A DNA stretch of 22,253 bases from a virus. Under the pieces are notes generated by a model. The model had not been told where the DNA came from. It saw only the letters and a list, made by a program, of their open reading frames with translations, and did no database searches. Each line of letters starts with the position of its first letter. Position 1 is the stretch's first letter. The translations under genes were made by a program, and so were the position numbers. The stretch is from positions 1 through 22,253 of the IMG/VR virus record IMGVR_UViG_3300034198_003680. One strand, written 5' to 3'. This document shows positions 20,119 to 22,253 of the stretch, one piece after another.

Positions 20119-20480
20119 AGATCCGTGAGGCCGCTAAGATCCTTGAGCGCATAGGTGTCTCCGGCTACAACAAACCAAAAAAAACGCCAAACCACCCTAC
20201 TAAGTCTCATGTAGTAGTCGCTAAAGAAAACGACAAGGTTAAGACCATCAGATTCGGGCAACAAGGCGTTTCTGGTTCCCCTGCTAAGAAGGGTGAGTCC
20301 GAAGCAAACAAAGCCCGTAGGAAGTCATTTAAAGCCCGCCACGCCCAGAACATCGCTAAAGGAAAGATGTCTGCGGCGTACTGGTCGGACAAGGTAAAAT
20401 GGACTATAATGGCAATCATGTTAAATGGTATGTTACCGATTGCCTATGTTGCCAATTCAGGATTTACGAGTATCGCTTAG
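20115..20480 (+). CDS. Conserved basic phage protein (DUF5872-like pattern) with replaced C-terminus
   Basis: A 121-residue frame starting at ATG 20115 (ATGA overlap). The core SHVVVAKENDKVKTIRFGQQ, then NKARRKSFKARHAQNIAKGK, then MSAAYWSDKVKW (85-96) is a conserved arrangement in phage and algal-virus proteins. Relatives, as I recall them, end close to the KW. Here 25 additional residues (97-121) of hydrophobic, unrelated sequence follow, read from the start region of the inserted HNH endonuclease. The natural stop has probably been displaced by that insertion. Function unknown; probably binds nucleic acid. Confidence 0.7.
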   Translation: MKIREAAKILERIGVSGYNKPKKTPNHPTKSHVVVAKENDKVKTIRFGQQGVSGSPAKKGESEANKARRKSFKARHAQNIAKGKMSAAYWSDKVKWTIMAIMLNGMLPIAYVANSGFTSIA

Positions 20481-21087
20481 TAACGGAAGATGGGTGGCTA
20501 CCTGCTTATGCGGGAAAGTTCAGTCTTACTCGACGAAGGCCAACTGTTTAAAGATGCTTAACAGGGGCGTTTGCTCTAGTTGCAAACCCGACTACAGAAA
20601 CATTAACGATCAAGACATTGGGATTTATAAACGACTTGATGGTAGGTGGTGTTCTACTTGTTCTGGGTGTGGCAAGGAGCAGCCGTATACAAGGAAAGAT
20701 CACGCAAAGCAAAGCGAGTTAAATGACTGGCGTTGCAAATTGTGTACATCTAAAGACAAGTCTTTCAACTCTAATCGTCCAGTCGGAGGCCAACAAAGGC
20801 TCTTCAACAAGTTTAGAAAATCAGCAAAAAGTAGATCAATCGGTTGGGATCTATCTATTGAGCAGATGTTCTCTATCTTTGATGGCAAGTGCGCCTTAAC
20901 TGGCTGGGACATTTCAAAAGATTACCTTTCAGAAACCGCAAGCCTAGACAGGGTTGATAGCAAGAAGGGCTATTCAATAGACAATGTTCAGTGGGTTCAT
21001 AGCATGGTCAATATGTGTAAAAACAAGTATGACCAAGAAAAATTTGTAGAAATGTGCAAAGCAGTATCAAGCAAAACTACTGTATAA
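20425..21087 (+). CDS. HNH homing endonuclease with tandem zinc-binding modules
   Basis: A 220-residue frame if started at ATG 20425; ATG 20446 is equally possible, and neither has a good ribosome site. Two related zinc modules come first: NGRWVATCLCGK with C27, C29, C50, C53, and DGRWCSTCSGCGK with C79, C82, C104, C107. The HNH catalytic region is FDGKCALTGWDISK (152-165), ASLDRVDSKKGYSIDNVQWV (172-191) and H192, typical of homing endonucleases. It overlaps the 3' end of the upstream gene by 56 bases. Such enzymes cut unoccupied alleles to spread their own gene. Confidence 0.88.
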   Translation: MVCYRLPMLPIQDLRVSLSNGRWVATCLCGKVQSYSTKANCLKMLNRGVCSSCKPDYRNINDQDIGIYKRLDGRWCSTCSGCGKEQPYTRKDHAKQSELNDWRCKLCTSKDKSFNSNRPVGGQQRLFNKFRKSAKSRSIGWDLSIEQMFSIFDGKCALTGWDISKDYLSETASLDRVDSKKGYSIDNVQWVHSMVNMCKNKYDQEKFVEMCKAVSSKTTV

Positions 21088-21120
21088 TTATTCAGTACCG
21101 AGCAACCCAACGAGGACTCA

Positions 21121-22253
21121 ATGCAGGGCGCACACAAAATCGAGCAAATCGGCATAGAGAAACTAATCCCCTATGCTAAGAACTCAAGAACACACTCGCC
21201 AGAGCAGGTGGCTCAACTGGCCGGATCTATCAAGGAGTTTGGGTTCAATAACCCAGTCCTGATAGGCAAAGACGACATCATCATTGCTGGCCACGGCAGG
21301 ATTATGGCTGCTAGGAAACTTGGGATGACCGAGGTTCCTTGTATACGCCTAGAACACCTAACCGAGACCCAGCGCAAGGCATATATCATTGCAGACAACC
21401 GACTGGCTCTAAACGCTGGCTGGGACAATGAGTTGCTTACTATTGAGTTGAACGACCTGCTGGAAGACGGCTTTGCGTTAGACATCCTCGGCTTTGATGC
21501 TGACGAACTAAAGAACCTGCTAGACCCAGTAAAGCCTACCGAAGGGCTTACAGATGAAGATGAAGTGCCAGAGGTTCCAGAGGAGCCTAAGACCAAGCCT
21601 GGGGATATATACAGGCTCGGTAAGCATCGATTGATGTGCGGAGACTCTACTAGCATAGACGCCTTAGAGAAACTGTGCGACGGCCAACTTGTGGATATGT
21701 GGCTAACCGACCCCCCGTATAATGTGGCATATGAAGGCAAGACGAAGGACGCTTTAACCATCAAGAACGACTCGATGGAGGATGATCAGTTTAGGCAATT
21801 CTTGCGTGACTCGTACACTGCTGCCGATATGGTTATGAAGCCAGGGGCAGTTTTCTATATTTGGCACGCCGACTCAGAGGGATACAACTTTCGGGGTGCG
21901 GCCAAGGATGCGGGCTGGACTGTTCGTCAGTGCCTAATTTGGAAGAAGTCTACGATGGTTATGGGGAGGCAAGACTACCATTGGAAGCATGAGCCTTGCC
22001 TGTATGGCTGGAAGGAAGGATCGGGCCATTTGTGGGCTTCTGACCGCAAACAGACAACCATCCTTGAGTTTGATAAACCATCTAGAAACGGTGAACACCC
22101 AACAATGAAGCCAGTGGGGTTATTTGAGTACCAGATGCTTAACAATACTAAGGGTGGCGACATAGTCCTCGACTCGTTTGGTGGTTCCGGCACGACTTTG
22201 ATCGCTGCTGAAAAGAACGGTCGTATTGCTAGGCTTATGGAACTAGACCCAAA
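21121..22253 (+). CDS. ParB-N domain fused to N6-adenine/N4-cytosine DNA methyltransferase (3'-truncated)
   Basis: Starts at ATG 21121, with GAGGA four bases upstream, and is still open after 377 residues at the window edge. Residues 1-120 are a ParB-type domain (LIPYAKNSRTHSPEQVAQLA, then IIIAGHGRIMAARKLGM; AGHGR at 56-60). An acidic Pro-rich linker (about 140-160) follows, then a beta-class methyltransferase: DPPYN (197-201) and later FGGSGTT (353-359). It transfers a methyl from S-adenosylmethionine to DNA bases. Fusions of this type are common in phages and sit near packaging genes. They may protect phage DNA or mark it for partition or packaging (inference). Confidence 0.92.
   Translation, partial: MQGAHKIEQIGIEKLIPYAKNSRTHSPEQVAQLAGSIKEFGFNNPVLIGKDDIIIAGHGRIMAARKLGMTEVPCIRLEHLTETQRKAYIIADNRLALNAGWDNELLTIELNDLLEDGFALDILGFDADELKNLLDPVKPTEGLTDEDEVPEVPEEPKTKPGDIYRLGKHRLMCGDSTSIDALEKLCDGQLVDMWLTDPPYNVAYEGKTKDALTIKNDSMEDDQFRQFLRDSYTAADMVMKPGAVFYIWHADSEGYNFRGAAKDAGWTVRQCLIWKKSTMVMGRQDYHWKHEPCLYGWKEGSGHLWASDRKQTTILEFDKPSRNGEHPTMKPVGLFEYQMLNNTKGGDIVLDSFGGSGTTLIAAEKNGRIARLMELDP

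Noticed and set aside
20405-20410. TATAAT as a -10 promoter for the HNH gene
   Set aside because: No -35 or extended -10 is present; it lies in the junction codons and could be chance.
20399-20551. A third overlapping plus-strand frame of 50 residues across the HNH start
   Set aside because: The HNH frame carries the zinc-module cysteines from about 20464, and this frame has no motif or ribosome site.
21213-21764. A 183-residue minus-strand frame opposite the ParB-methyltransferase
   Set aside because: It is Ser/Pro-rich shadow sequence antisense to clear ParB and methyltransferase motifs, with no ribosome site.
1-22253. CRISPR array, insertion sequence, integrase or attachment site
   Set aside because: No regular spaced repeats, transposase, integrase motif or tRNA-fragment repeats were seen.

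Overview
The window is a piece of a double-stranded DNA tailed bacteriophage genome. The evidence is a virion and tail module, a lysis cassette, a lambda-type recombination set (YqaJ-like exonuclease, NinB-like protein) and a ParB-methyltransferase, with dense packing and many ATGA, TAATG and TTGA gene overlaps. Strong Shine-Dalgarno sequences and frequent GTG/TTG starts point to a bacterial host, probably Gram-negative. No integrase, repressor/Cro pair, polymerase, terminase or portal gene is visible, so lifestyle and morphology are open. The Ala/Gln-rich proteins just before the fibre gene resemble podovirus ejection proteins (inference).

Layout. (1) 1-10939, plus strand, late genes: Ala/Gln-rich virion proteins, a GNAT acetyltransferase, a conserved tail protein, a large modular LamG-type fibre and a tail-assembly chaperone. 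The lysis cassette follows: a class II-like holin, a tail-anchored coiled-coil protein, a 3TM holin, a GIY-YIG homing endonuclease wedged in, a GH24 endolysin, a SprT-like metalloprotein and an HNH nuclease. (2) 17204-10904, minus strand, converging on the late genes: a PD-(D/E)XK-like protein, about 470 bp of structured noncoding DNA, a replication-type FWxxYP protein, NinB, a DUF1364-like HNH protein, a possible nuclease, an SDR epimerase and glycosyltransferase pair, an antiterminator-Q-like protein, YqaJ exonuclease, four small proteins including one with an SSB-like C-terminal tip, a MazG-like pyrophosphohydrolase and a winged-helix protein that seems to continue in the -1 frame. (3) 17292-22253, plus strand: a chain of tiny overlapping genes with a candidate annealing protein and two winged-helix proteins, then a promoter with a structured leader, a Cys-rich protein, three small basic proteins, an HNH homing endonuclease and a ParB-methyltransferase cut by the window edge.

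The genome is therefore arranged around a divergent control region (about 17177-17275) and a convergent junction (10904-10939). The exonuclease (minus) and candidate annealing protein (plus) would work together although they sit in opposite transcription units. The most unusual signals are the probable -1 frameshift at 11103-11107, the leader with mutually exclusive hairpins at 19300-19421, the long hairpin at 19744-19800, the homing-endonuclease insertion that appears to have rewritten the end of its upstream neighbour, and the structured noncoding block at 16390-16859. I did not find a clear anti-phage defence operon or a wholly unprecedented system.
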